Below are positions 43,248-52,345 of a stretch of 64,000 nucleotides of DNA, in pieces. This stretch comes from Flavobacteriales bacterium UBA952. Its GTDB lineage: Bacteria > Bacteroidota > Bacteroidia > Flavobacteriales_D > Crocinitomicaceae. Position numbers and translations under genes: made by a program. The stretch's first letter is position 1. Each line of letters opens with the position of its first letter. The stretch spans positions 79,423 through 143,422 of the forward strand of contig DBCS01000002.1 of the NCBI GenBank assembly GCA_002293185.1. Reading direction: 5' to 3'. The notes below the pieces were generated by a model. The model was not told the DNA's origin. It made no database searches and worked only from the letters and a program-made list of their open reading frames with translations.

Positions 43248-45152
43248 ATGGGAAAAATAATCGGAATTGACCTCGGAACCACAAACTCTTGTGTTTCGGT
43301 CATGGAGGGCAATGAGCCAGTGGTCATTGCCAATTCAGAAGGAAAGCGCACCACACCTTCAGTTGTGGCATTTGTAGAGGGCGGAGAACGCAAAGTTGGC
43401 GACCCTGCTAAAAGACAAGCCATCACCAATCCAACCAAAACGATTTCTTCTATCAAGCGCTTCATGGGCTCTAGCTTTGATGAATCTGCTAAAGAAGTGT
43501 CGCGTATGCCATATCAAGTAGTCAAAGGTGACAACAACACGCCACGCGTCAAAATCGACGACAGACTTTACTCTCCTCAAGAAATCTCTGCCATGATTCT
43601 TCAAAAAATGAAGAAAACTGCAGAAGATTACCTTGGTCAGGAGGTAACTGAGGCCGTTGTAACTGTACCTGCTTATTTTAACGACGCACAGCGTCAAGCC
43701 ACCAAAGAAGCTGGCGAAATTGCCGGCTTAACCATCAAACGTATCATCAACGAGCCAACAGCCGCAGCACTTGCGTATGGCTTAGATAAAAAAGGCATCG
43801 ATCAGAAAATCGTTGTATTTGACTTCGGTGGCGGTACCCACGACGTTTCCGTCCTCGAATTGGGCGATGGCGTTTTTGAAGTATTAGCTACTGACGGCGA
43901 CACCCACCTTGGTGGCGACGACGTCGATGAAGCAATTATTGTTTGGTTGGCAGAAGAATTCAAGTCTGAAGAAGGTTTAGATTTACGTCAAGACCCAATG
44001 GCATTGCAGCGCCTAAAAGAAGCCGCTGAAAAAGCCAAAATTGAGTTGTCTTCCACAACCTCTACAGAAATTAACTTGCCTTACATCATGCCCGTAAACG
44101 GCATTCCAAAACACCTTGTGCGCAGCTTGCAACGCGCTAAGTTTGAACAACTCATTTCAAGTATCGTTGAGCGTACAATTGCACCTTGCCGTTCGGCACT
44201 CTCGAATGCTGGTTTACAACCCTCAGATATCGATGAGGTTATTCTCGTGGGCGGTTCTACCCGAATTCCAGTGATCCAAGAAGCGGTAGAGCGTTTCTTC
44301 GGAAAAGCACCTTCCAAAGGGGTGAATCCGGATGAGGTTGTTGCCGTTGGAGCAGCTATTCAAGGCGGTGTGCTTACCGGAGAAGTAAAAGATGTTTTGC
44401 TTTTGGACGTGATTCCACTTTCTTTGGGTATCGAAACAATGGGCGGTGTGTTCACTAAATTAATTGACGCAAACACCACCATCCCTACCAAAAAATCTGA
44501 GGTATTCTCTACCGCTGCAGACAACCAACCCTCTGTTGAAATTCACGTCTTACAAGGCGAGCGCGCCATGGCAAACGACAACAAAACTTTGGGCCGTTTC
44601 CAGCTTACAGACATCCCGCCTGCACAGCGTGGTGTTCCACAAATCGAGGTAACTTTTGATATCGACGCAAATGGTATCATGAACATCTCCGCCAAAGACA
44701 AAGGAACTGGCAAACTGCAATCCATCAAAATTGAGGCATCTAGCGGTTTATCTGACGAAGAAATTCAACGCATGAAAGCTGAGGCAGAAGCAAATGCCGA
44801 TGCAGACAACAAGCGCAGAGAAGAGGCCGAGTTAGTCAATAAAGCAGACTCTCTTATTTTCCAAACAGAGCGTCAGCTTAAAGAATATGGAGATAAAATC
44901 CCTGCAGACAAAAAACAACCTATAGAAGACGCCTTAGCCGCTTTAAAAACTGAATTTGAAGCCAAAAACATGGCCAATCTTCAGCCTGCAATGGATAAAC
45001 TAAATGAAGTATTCGCTGCTGCCTCTCAAGAAATGTACAATGCTTCAAATGCCGAGGGCGCTAGCGCTGGTGATCCTGGAGCTGATCAAGGATCAGGTGC
45101 TGCTCACGACGAAGTCACTGACGTCGATTTTGAAGAAGTGAAAGACAAATAA
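43248..45152 (+). CDS. dnaK: Molecular chaperone DnaK (Hsp70)
   Basis: This ATP-driven chaperone folds new and stress-damaged proteins with DnaJ and GrpE. The 634-residue product begins MGKIIGIDLGTTNSCVSVME. The ATPase domain shows the phosphate-2 motif VFDFGGGTHDVSVLE (about 196-210) and the adenosine motif ILVGGSTRIPVIQE (about 336-349). The interdomain linker is DVLLLDVIPLSLGIE (about 385-399), followed by the peptide-binding domain, a helical lid and an Asp/Glu-rich end (VTDVDFEEVKDK). The length is typical. dnaJ and grpE are not adjacent. A strong terminator follows. The upstream 175-base region carries two inverted repeats, and no clear TAnnTTTG box was found for this gene. Confidence 0.98.
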   Translation: MGKIIGIDLGTTNSCVSVMEGNEPVVIANSEGKRTTPSVVAFVEGGERKVGDPAKRQAITNPTKTISSIKRFMGSSFDESAKEVSRMPYQVVKGDNNTPRVKIDDRLYSPQEISAMILQKMKKTAEDYLGQEVTEAVVTVPAYFNDAQRQATKEAGEIAGLTIKRIINEPTAAALAYGLDKKGIDQKIVVFDFGGGTHDVSVLELGDGVFEVLATDGDTHLGGDDVDEAIIVWLAEEFKSEEGLDLRQDPMALQRLKEAAEKAKIELSSTTSTEINLPYIMPVNGIPKHLVRSLQRAKFEQLISSIVERTIAPCRSALSNAGLQPSDIDEVILVGGSTRIPVIQEAVERFFGKAPSKGVNPDEVVAVGAAIQGGVLTGEVKDVLLLDVIPLSLGIETMGGVFTKLIDANTTIPTKKSEVFSTAADNQPSVEIHVLQGERAMANDNKTLGRFQLTDIPPAQRGVPQIEVTFDIDANGIMNISAKDKGTGKLQSIKIEASSGLSDEEIQRMKAEAEANADADNKRREEAELVNKADSLIFQTERQLKEYGDKIPADKKQPIEDALAALKTEFEAKNMANLQPAMDKLNEVFAAASQEMYNASNAEGASAGDPGADQGSGAAHDEVTDVDFEEVKDK

Positions 45153-45176
45153 GTCTCAGCAAATAAATATTTAAGG

Positions 45177-45206
45177 AAAACACCCGTTTTGCACGGGTGT
45201 TTTTTT
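45177..45206 (+). terminator. Rho-independent terminator of dnaK
   Basis: AACACCCGT (45179-45187), a loop of TTTGC and ACGGGTGTT (45193-45201) make a GC-rich stem flanked by AAAA and a run of T residues. It lies 25 bases after the dnaK stop and only about 10 bases before the next ATG (45217), so the downstream gene must use its own very close promoter or read-through. Confidence 0.9.
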
Positions 45207-45213
45207 ATTTTTG
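45206..45213 (+). promoter_or_regulatory. Promoter -7 box TATTTTTG overlapping the dnaK terminator T-tract
   Basis: TATTTTTG matches TAnnTTTG and ends three bases before ATG 45217. A TTTTG at 45187-45191 within the terminator loop lies about 14 bases upstream, shorter than the usual spacing. Terminator and promoter would be physically fused. Confidence 0.4.
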
Positions 45214-45216
45214 CCC

Positions 45217-45996
45217 ATGCTCTACTCTAAATCATTTCTGCATCAAGATGCCACCGAATGGGTGGTTTTTGTGCATGGGGCAGGAGGGAGTTCGTCTATT
45301 TGGCACAAACAGCTCAAAGATTTCTGTGAAAAGCACAACGTAATGGTCTTGGATTTGCGTGGGCATGGTAAAAGTCAGAAAGCGATTTCAGAAACAAAAA
45401 AATATTCCTTTGAATTAATAGCCAAAGATGTCATCGAACTTCTCGATCAAAAAGGAATTAAAAAAGCACATTTTGTTGGCGTGTCTCTAGGTTCTATTGT
45501 CATTAAAGCATTGCGTACGCAGCGTCCAGACCTCGTCAAAAGCATGATTTTTGCAGGGGCAGTTACCAAGCTCAATGTACGTTCTCGTGCCATTTTAAGG
45601 GCAGGGCGTTTACTTTATAGTGTCTTGCCTCAGATGTCGCTTTATCGTTTAATGGCACGCATCATGATGCCGCGTGCCAACCACAAAGCCTCGCGCCATC
45701 TCTTTATCAATGAAGCCAAAAAAGTCGTGGACAAAGAATTTCAGCGTTGGTTTAAACTTACAGCTCGTCTCACGGCATATCTCACCCGCATCAACGCTAC
45801 CCCTGAAACCATTCCAACGCTTTATGTAATGGGAGAACAAGACCATATGTTTTTGAATCCTGTACGCATTATTGTGCGCCAAGATAAAGCGTCTGAACTC
45901 AGTGTGGTGCCTGAGTGTGGCCATGTGGTCAACTACGAACAAGCAGAAACATTTAATTCTTTAGCCTTGCAATTTATTTCTCGCCATTGTCCATGA
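45217..45996 (+). CDS. Alpha/beta hydrolase
   Basis: This is a 259-residue alpha/beta-hydrolase-fold enzyme. The oxyanion region is FVHGAGGSSSIW (about 14-25), the LDLRGHGKSQ strand follows, and the nucleophile elbow is GVSLGS (Ser near residue 92). The later acid and base are probably the Asp in GEQDHM and the His in ECGHVVNYE near the C-terminus, completing a Ser-Asp-His triad. The substrate is unknown; similar proteins include esterases, haloperoxidase-like enzymes and MenH/BioH-like hydrolases, and no neighbour settles it. The start is ATG 45217; an in-frame TTG two codons earlier lies in the promoter box. The gene begins immediately behind the dnaK terminator. Confidence 0.88.
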   Translation: MLYSKSFLHQDATEWVVFVHGAGGSSSIWHKQLKDFCEKHNVMVLDLRGHGKSQKAISETKKYSFELIAKDVIELLDQKGIKKAHFVGVSLGSIVIKALRTQRPDLVKSMIFAGAVTKLNVRSRAILRAGRLLYSVLPQMSLYRLMARIMMPRANHKASRHLFINEAKKVVDKEFQRWFKLTARLTAYLTRINATPETIPTLYVMGEQDHMFLNPVRIIVRQDKASELSVVPECGHVVNYEQAETFNSLALQFISRHCP

Positions 45997-46075
45997 TTGC
46001 GATGTAATTAACATTCTGCTCACATTTTGTTCAAAAACAATCTTGGATACATGTCGCTAACGGCTCAATTTAACT

Positions 46076-46110
46076 TAAATTTGTGCTCAATTTGCAGCGA
46101 AGGTTTCGCT
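46076..46110 (+). promoter_or_regulatory. carB promoter box and leader hairpin
   Basis: TAAATTTG (46076-46083) matches TAnnTTTG; no TTG lies at the right spacing. A perfect hairpin, AGCGAA (46096-46101), GGT, TTCGCT (46105-46110), lies in the predicted leader, 27 bases before ATG 46138. There is no T run after it, so it is not a terminator. It may influence translation or be incidental. Confidence 0.35.
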
Positions 46111-46137
46111 CAAAGAAACTCGTAAATTGAAGCCCCT

Positions 46138-48954
46138 ATGCCTAAAGATCATTCGATCAAATCCGTTCTCATCATTGGTAGTGGTCCTATTGTAATTGGT
46201 CAAGCCTGTGAATTCGACTACTCTGGTTCTCAAGCAGCACGTTCGCTCAGAGAAGAAGGTATTGAAGTTACCCTAATCAACTCCAACCCAGCTACCATCA
46301 TGACCGATAAAGTCGTTGCCGATAACATCTATCTGCAGCCACTAGAACCAGAAAGCATCATTAAAATTCTTGAAAACCATCAAATAGATGCCGTTTTGCC
46401 AACTATGGGTGGGCAGACAGCACTCAATTTGTGTATCAAATGCGACGAAATGGGCATTTGGGAGCAACACGGCGTACGCATTATTGGTGTCGATATTAAT
46501 GCTATTGAAATTACGGAGAACCGTGAGGCATTCCGCGAGCTTATGCTGCAAATTGGCATACCAATGGCACCGCAAAAAACGGCAAAATCTTTTCTAGAAG
46601 GCAAGGAAATTGCCCAAGAATTTGGATTCCCACTTTGTATCCGCCCTTCTTACACGCTGGGTGGTTCTGGAGCAAGTATTTTGCACGAACCTAAAGAATT
46701 TGACAATCTGTTGGAACGTGGATTACAACTATCTCCAATCCATGAGGTCATGATCGATAAAGCGCTCTTAGGTTGGAAAGAATACGAACTCGAGTTATTG
46801 CGTGATGCCAATGACAATGTCGTGATCATCTGCTCTATCGAAAACTTTGATCCTATGGGTATCCATACCGGCGACTCCATTACCGTAGCTCCGGCCATGA
46901 CCCTATCAGACACCACCTTTCAAAAAATGCGAGACATGGCCATCCATATGATGCGCTCCATTGGAAATTTTGCAGGGGGCTGTAATGTTCAATTTGCCGT
47001 TTCGCCTGACGCCAAAGAAGACATCATCGCCATTGAAATTAACCCACGTGTTTCTCGCTCTTCGGCTTTGGCTTCTAAAGCTACGGGTTACCCAATTGCC
47101 AAAATTGCATCTAAACTGGCTATTGGTTATCACCTCAATGAGTTAAGTAATCAAATCACCAAAACTACTTCCGCACTTTTTGAACCTACCCTCGACTACG
47201 TTATTGTCAAAATACCGCGTTGGAACTTTAATAAATTCCCCGGCACCAATCGCCAACTAGGCCTTCAAATGAAGTCGGTCGGTGAGGTCATGGGTATTGG
47301 CCGTAGTTTTCAAGAGGCTTTACAAAAAGCGTGTCAGTCCTTAGAAATTAACCGCAATGGTTTAGGTGCTGACGGCAAAGAGCTCACCAATCAGAATGAA
47401 ATTCTACATTCTTTAGAATTTGCAAGTTGGAATCGTCTGTTCCATATTTATGACGCGATCAAACTTGGCATTCCGTTTAAAACCATCGTCGAAAAGACAA
47501 AAATTGATATCTGGTTTTTAAAACAAATTGAAGACCTGATCAAGTTAGAGCGCAAAATCGAGAAATACCACCTCGAAAATCTTCCTAAAGACCTTCTTTT
47601 TGAAGCCAAGCAAAAAGGGTATGCCGACCGCCAAATTGCGCATTTACTGCGTTGTTTGGAGTCAGAAGTTGCAGTCAAGCGCAAAGAATTAGGTATCAAC
47701 CGCGTCTATAAATTAGTCGATACCTGTGCTGCAGAATTCGAAGCACTCACCCCTTACTATTACTCCACCTTTGAATACGAAAACGAAAGTGTCGTGAGCG
47801 AGCGTCCTAAAGTAGTTGTATTGGGCTCTGGCCCCAACCGTATAGGTCAAGGTATTGAATTTGATTATTCTTGTGTGCATGGCGTTTTAGCAGCTAAAGA
47901 GTGCGGTTACGAGACCATCATGATTAATTGCAATCCTGAAACAGTTTCTACTGATTTTGACACCGCAGACAAGCTCTACTTCGAGCCCGTCTTTTGGGAG
48001 CACATCTACGATATCATTCAACACGAGAAGCCAATCGGTGTCATTGTCCAACTTGGGGGTCAAACCGCACTAAAGCTCGCAGAAAAACTCCAGCGTTATG
48101 GCATTCCTATACTGGGCACCTCCTACGAAGCCCTAGATTTAGCCGAAGACCGCGGCCGCTTTTCTAAACTACTCGAGAAAAACAATGTCCCCTTCCCTAA
48201 ATACGGCGTTGTAGAAAGCGCTGAGCAGGCTATAGAATTATCAGAGGAGCTTGGCTTTCCACTTTTAGTTCGTCCGTCTTATGTGCTCGGAGGGCAGAAA
48301 ATGAAAATCGTCATCAATAAAGAAGAGTTAGAGCACCATGTTGTGGATATCCTCAATGAGATGGGCAATAACCAAATCTTGCTAGATCATTTCATCGGTG
48401 GCGCTATTGAAGCCGAGGCCGACGCCATCTGCGACGGCGAGAACGTCTACATCATTGGCATCATGCAACACATCGAGCCCGCCGGAATTCACTCAGGTGA
48501 CTCCTATGCCGTATTGCCCCCATATAATCTCGGCGATTTCGTCATGACGCAAATTGAAGACATTACCAAAAAAATTGCAATCGAGCTCAAAACAGTTGGT
48601 TTGCTCAATATCCAATTTGCCATTAAAGACGATAAAGTTTACGTTATCGAAGCCAACCCTAGAGCATCTCGAACTGTTCCTTTCATTGCCAAGGCTTACG
48701 ACGAACCTTATGTCAACTACGCTACTAAAGTGATGCTCGGTCACAATAAAGTAACCGACTTTAACTTCCAGCCGCGCAAAGAAGGATACGCTATTAAAAT
48801 CCCAGTTTTCTCATACGAGAAGTTTCCTGATATCAAAAAAGAGTTAGGTCCTGAAATGAAATCTACCGGTGAGGCCATCCGCTTTATTAAAGATTTAAAA
48901 GATCCCTTCTTTACCAAAATTTATTCCGAGAGAAATATGCACCTCTCGCGTTAA
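46138..48954 (+). CDS. carB: Carbamoyl-phosphate synthase large subunit, short form without allosteric domain
   Basis: CarB makes carbamoyl phosphate from ammonia (supplied by CarA), bicarbonate and two ATP, feeding pyrimidine and arginine synthesis. The 938-residue product carries both ATP-grasp halves: the first with LIIGSGPIVIGQACEFDYSG (about 11-30) and RPSYTLGGSG, the second with VLGSGPNRIGQGIEFDYSC (from about 561) and RPSYVLGGQK. The protein stops after the second synthetase core. The roughly 130-residue MGS-like domain that binds UMP and ornithine in E. coli (1073 residues) is absent, which I recall as usual in Bacteroidota. carA is not adjacent. A hairpin lies in the short leader. 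Confidence 0.96.
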   Translation: MPKDHSIKSVLIIGSGPIVIGQACEFDYSGSQAARSLREEGIEVTLINSNPATIMTDKVVADNIYLQPLEPESIIKILENHQIDAVLPTMGGQTALNLCIKCDEMGIWEQHGVRIIGVDINAIEITENREAFRELMLQIGIPMAPQKTAKSFLEGKEIAQEFGFPLCIRPSYTLGGSGASILHEPKEFDNLLERGLQLSPIHEVMIDKALLGWKEYELELLRDANDNVVIICSIENFDPMGIHTGDSITVAPAMTLSDTTFQKMRDMAIHMMRSIGNFAGGCNVQFAVSPDAKEDIIAIEINPRVSRSSALASKATGYPIAKIASKLAIGYHLNELSNQITKTTSALFEPTLDYVIVKIPRWNFNKFPGTNRQLGLQMKSVGEVMGIGRSFQEALQKACQSLEINRNGLGADGKELTNQNEILHSLEFASWNRLFHIYDAIKLGIPFKTIVEKTKIDIWFLKQIEDLIKLERKIEKYHLENLPKDLLFEAKQKGYADRQIAHLLRCLESEVAVKRKELGINRVYKLVDTCAAEFEALTPYYYSTFEYENESVVSERPKVVVLGSGPNRIGQGIEFDYSCVHGVLAAKECGYETIMINCNPETVSTDFDTADKLYFEPVFWEHIYDIIQHEKPIGVIVQLGGQTALKLAEKLQRYGIPILGTSYEALDLAEDRGRFSKLLEKNNVPFPKYGVVESAEQAIELSEELGFPLLVRPSYVLGGQKMKIVINKEELEHHVVDILNEMGNNQILLDHFIGGAIEAEADAICDGENVYIIGIMQHIEPAGIHSGDSYAVLPPYNLGDFVMTQIEDITKKIAIELKTVGLLNIQFAIKDDKVYVIEANPRASRTVPFIAKAYDEPYVNYATKVMLGHNKVTDFNFQPRKEGYAIKIPVFSYEKFPDIKKELGPEMKSTGEAIRFIKDLKDPFFTKIYSERNMHLSR

Positions 48955-48993
48955 GTTTCCTACTATCGTCTATGATTAGGCCATGGCTTTTTG

Positions 48994-49001
48994 TATATTT
49001 G
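48994..49001 (+). promoter_or_regulatory. Promoter -7 box TATATTTG for the polyprenyl synthase gene
   Basis: TATATTTG matches TAnnTTTG and ends four bases before ATG 49006, implying a leaderless transcript. No TTG is found 17-23 bases upstream. Confidence 0.5.
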
Positions 49002-49005
49002 TTAG

Positions 49006-49977
49006 ATGCAGCGCCTAGACGACATTACCGCACCTATTCAGCAAGAACTGCTCGATTTTGAAATCCATTTTCAAAACGCAATGCGTGCTGATGTCGCACT
49101 TCTTGACAAAGTTACCAGCTATATCGTCAAACGCAAAGGCAAGCAAATGCGCCCTATGTTCGTTTTTTTGAGTGCCAAAATGCTCGGAGAAATCAATCCC
49201 ATTACTTTTGATGCCACTACGCTCGTCGAACTCCTCCATACCGCTACACTCGTTCACGATGACGTCGTTGACGACGCTGCCGAAAGAAGAGGTTTTTTCT
49301 CTGTCAATGCACTTTGGAAAAATAAAATAGCCGTTTTAGTCGGAGACTACATGCTGTCTCGCATTTTACTGATTTCCATCGAAAAGCGCAACCTCGATTT
49401 ACTTGAAATTGTTGCCCGTGCCGTTCAAGAAATGTCTGAAGGAGAGCTCCTACAAATCGAAAAAGCCCGGCATCTAGACATTACCGAAGATATCTACTAT
49501 GAGGTTATCCGCAAAAAAACAGCATCGCTCATTGCAACTTGTTGTGAGGCAGGTGCGTTGAGTGTGGGTGCTCAAGAACATCGTGCTCAAATGCGCCTTT
49601 TTGGTGAGCTTATTGGCCTTGCTTTTCAAATTAAAGACGACATCTTTGACTACGGTACAGGTGCCCACATAGGCAAGCCAACGGGTATCGATATCCGCGA
49701 ACAAAAAATGACCCTCCCACTTATTTATGCGCTGCAAAATTCTTCTGCTGCCATTCAAAAAGAACTGCGTTATATCATCAAAAATGAATACGACGTCAGC
49801 AGTCGTGTACAGCGCGCTATTCAATTAGTGTGGGAATCGGGTGGCGTACAATATGCCCAAAAGCGCATGGAGTCATTAGCAGCTCAGGCACTAGAAATTT
49901 TAGCCACTTACCCCGATAGCACAGCAAAAGCTTCGTTAATAGGATTAGTTTCCTATACTATGAACCGTGAAAAATAA
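49006..49977 (+). CDS. Trans-polyprenyl diphosphate synthase (octaprenyl type)
   Basis: This enzyme condenses isopentenyl diphosphate units to make the long prenyl tail of menaquinone. The 323-residue product has the first Asp-rich motif D85-D-V-V-D89-D (LVHDDVVDDAAERRG) and the second D211-D-I-F-D215. It also has the basic substrate loop KRKGKQMRP (43-50). The residue upstream of the first motif, which limits chain length, is Thr/Ala rather than a bulky aromatic, consistent with a long-chain product; the exact length is inference. The following lipoprotein gene begins 4 bases after the stop. Confidence 0.93.
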   Translation: MQRLDDITAPIQQELLDFEIHFQNAMRADVALLDKVTSYIVKRKGKQMRPMFVFLSAKMLGEINPITFDATTLVELLHTATLVHDDVVDDAAERRGFFSVNALWKNKIAVLVGDYMLSRILLISIEKRNLDLLEIVARAVQEMSEGELLQIEKARHLDITEDIYYEVIRKKTASLIATCCEAGALSVGAQEHRAQMRLFGELIGLAFQIKDDIFDYGTGAHIGKPTGIDIREQKMTLPLIYALQNSSAAIQKELRYIIKNEYDVSSRVQRAIQLVWESGGVQYAQKRMESLAAQALEILATYPDSTAKASLIGLVSYTMNREK

Positions 49978-49981
49978 TGTC

Positions 49982-50386
49982 ATGAAATACTTTATAACAG
50001 CTCTTCTTGTCCTATTTACTATGTCACTTTGGTCTTGTGCTGATCCCCAGCAAAAAGAAACGACAACACAACCCAAACCTCAAGACCTTGTCGAAATCAA
50101 AGATGGCCACTACAAAGAGTGGTACCCCAGTAAAAAACAGGTGAAGTATGAAGGAATGCTCAATAAAAAGGGTGATCGCGAAGGAAAATGGAACTTTTAT
50201 AGTGAAAAAGGCAACTTACTTTCATTTACTTTTTACAGCGCTGGTAAAAAGAATGGACATTCAGTCGTAAAATACCCCAATGGGAAAATTCACTACTATG
50301 GCGAGTATCAAGACGATCAAATGGTAGGGGAATGGGTTACCTACAATGAAAAAGGTGAGAAAACCGTTCAAAACTTCAATCCTTAA
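49982..50386 (+). CDS. Lipoprotein with MORN-like (YwqK-type) repeats
   Basis: From ATG 49982 the product is 134 residues. It starts MKYFITALLVLFTMSLWSC with a lipobox (LWSC, Cys 19), so it is a membrane lipoprotein. The mature part (about 38-130) has repeated YxGxxxxGxxEGxWxxY modules such as KYEGMLNKKGDREGKWNFYS and YYGEYQDDQMVGEWVTYNEK. These are the pattern of the YwqK/MORN-like family common in Bacteroidota. The family name toxin-antitoxin YwqK is historical; no toxin gene is near. A GTG five codons upstream is not used here because it would weaken the signal peptide. The stop and dnaG start overlap by one base (TAATG). Confidence 0.85.
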   Translation: MKYFITALLVLFTMSLWSCADPQQKETTTQPKPQDLVEIKDGHYKEWYPSKKQVKYEGMLNKKGDREGKWNFYSEKGNLLSFTFYSAGKKNGHSVVKYPNGKIHYYGEYQDDQMVGEWVTYNEKGEKTVQNFNP

Positions 50387-52344
50387 TGAGTAAAATTCCG
50401 CCGCATATCGTTGATCAAATTCTTCAAACCGCCCGAATAGAGGAGGTAATCGGAGAATTTGTGCAACTTAAGCGTGCCGGTTCTAACCTCAAAGGCCTGA
50501 GTCCATTTACCGATGAAAAAACGCCATCTTTCGTCGTTTCTCCTGCCAAGCAAATATTCAAATGCTTCTCTACAGGAAAAGGAGGAAACGCAGCTAGCTT
50601 TTTGATGGAAAAAGAGCACTTTAGTTACCCTGAAGCACTCAGATGGCTGGCTAAGCGCTACAATATAGAAGTTCCAGAAGAGCGCGAAGCAAGCGCTGAG
50701 GAGCTCGCCGCACTCAACGAGCGCGAAAGCTTCTTGATCATTAATGAATTTGCCAAAAATACTTTTTCGCAGATGCTCCTCAACGATCAAGAAGGAAAGG
50801 CAATAGGCTTGTCTTACTTTGAGGAGCGGGGTTTTTCTCGTGCTACCATCGAAAAATTCCAGCTTGGGTATTGTCTAAATACCGGTTCTGCCTTCACCGA
50901 TTTAGCGCTCGATAAAGGTTATAATAAAGCTTATCTAGAGGCAATTGGCCTTACTAAATCCAAAGAGAATCGATATTTTGACTTTTTCAAGGGCAGGGTA
51001 ATTTTCCCAATTCACAGCGTTTCTGGCCGTGTATTGGGTTTTGGCGGCCGAACCTTGCTCTCCGACAAAAAAGTAGCAAAATATTTCAATTCGCCTGAGA
51101 GCAGTATTTACAATAAGAGTGAAATTCTGTACGGATTACATTTCGCCAAAGGAGATATCGTCAAATACAACGAATGCTTACTTTGCGAAGGATACACGGA
51201 CGTTATCAGCATGCATCAGGCCGGTATTCAAAACGTGGTTTCTTCATCAGGCACTTCGCTCACCAAAGAACAAGTCAAATTAGTCAGTCGTTATACCAAG
51301 AATCTCACCATTCTCTACGATGGCGATGCAGCGGGTATTAAAGCGAGCTTTCGCGGCATAGATCTTATTCTCGAAGGGGGTCTCAATGTCAAAGTAGTTC
51401 TTTTTCCGGATGGGGAAGATCCAGATTCCTTTTCCAAATCAAGATCTTCTGCAGAATTGAGTGCATACATCGCTGCTCATAAACAAGATTTTATCTCATT
51501 TAAGGCAGGTATTTTACTTGCCGACGGTGCCAATGACCCCATCTTGCGTGCAGGCCTCATTAAAGACATTGTAAATTCCGTATCACTTATACCAGATCAA
51601 ATCACTAGATCTGTTTATGTGCAGCAATTAGCCCAACAATTCGATATATCAGAGTCCATTGTGCAGTCTGAATTACTGAATTTGCGCAAAACCGCCTTGG
51701 CCAAAACGTATCAAGACCCAGCATTGGGTAACATAGAACTCCCTAAAAACCCAAGTCCGCAATCTCTTGAAGCGAGCCCAGAAAAGGAGGCAGACCAAAC
51801 TATTTTTGAGGCCGAAATAATTCGGATGCTGATCAAATACGGGACCCGCGCACTCATTTGGCAAGAGCCGGGGCAGCCCGAAACGCAAACAAGTGTAATT
51901 GAACTCATCGTTCAGGAACTAAAAAAGGATGATCTTCATTTTGTGACGCCTCTCTATCAAGAAATCTATTCCATATTTGAAAAGGGTGTTTTAGAAGAAA
52001 ACACCTTTTACGAGTCCACTTTTTTCCTGCGCCACGATGATCAGCAAATTGTTCAATTTGTAGCAGACATCGAAGCGCAAGAGCAAGAACTCAGTCATAA
52101 TTGGGTGGCGCGCTATAAAATTCAAACAAAGTCAGAATCCGATGACCTCTATCAAACAGTTGTGCAGGTGATCTACCGATTCAAGCTTGCGTCTGTCGAA
52201 GAGAAAATCAACAAAATTCGCTCGGAACTCACCCAAGACCTCCTAAAAGACAACGATTTACTTCTGGCTTTAGGCGAACTCGTCAGTCTGGAAAAAGTAA
52301 AAATGCTTCTCTCCGAACAAATAGGAATCACCTTAATTCGTTAA
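50386..52344 (+). CDS. dnaG: DNA primase DnaG with degenerate zinc-binding domain
   Basis: DnaG lays RNA primers at the replication fork. The 652-residue product has the N-terminal CHC2-type domain, but three of the four zinc ligands are replaced: S39 and T42 stand in for Cys and His, C60 is kept, and T63 replaces the last Cys (SPFT...KCFST). The Toprim catalytic core is intact, with CEGYTDVISMHQAG (about 265) and LYDGDAAGIKAS (about 310). The C-terminal third should be the helicase-binding domain. Loss of these ligands is, to my knowledge, shared with other flavobacterial DnaG proteins. The start overlaps the preceding lipoprotein stop. Confidence 0.96.
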   Translation: MSKIPPHIVDQILQTARIEEVIGEFVQLKRAGSNLKGLSPFTDEKTPSFVVSPAKQIFKCFSTGKGGNAASFLMEKEHFSYPEALRWLAKRYNIEVPEEREASAEELAALNERESFLIINEFAKNTFSQMLLNDQEGKAIGLSYFEERGFSRATIEKFQLGYCLNTGSAFTDLALDKGYNKAYLEAIGLTKSKENRYFDFFKGRVIFPIHSVSGRVLGFGGRTLLSDKKVAKYFNSPESSIYNKSEILYGLHFAKGDIVKYNECLLCEGYTDVISMHQAGIQNVVSSSGTSLTKEQVKLVSRYTKNLTILYDGDAAGIKASFRGIDLILEGGLNVKVVLFPDGEDPDSFSKSRSSAELSAYIAAHKQDFISFKAGILLADGANDPILRAGLIKDIVNSVSLIPDQITRSVYVQQLAQQFDISESIVQSELLNLRKTALAKTYQDPALGNIELPKNPSPQSLEASPEKEADQTIFEAEIIRMLIKYGTRALIWQEPGQPETQTSVIELIVQELKKDDLHFVTPLYQEIYSIFEKGVLEENTFYESTFFLRHDDQQIVQFVADIEAQEQELSHNWVARYKIQTKSESDDLYQTVVQVIYRFKLASVEEKINKIRSELTQDLLKDNDLLLALGELVSLEKVKMLLSEQIGITLIR

Positions 52345-52345
52345 A

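Noticed and set aside
46138..48954. CarB as a truncated or broken gene
   Set aside because: Both ATP-grasp halves are whole and the 938-residue length ends cleanly; absence of the allosteric domain appears normal for the phylum.
49967..49981. GTG start for the YwqK-like lipoprotein
   Set aside because: Five extra residues would place MKNNV before the signal peptide; ATG 49982 gives a standard lipoprotein leader.
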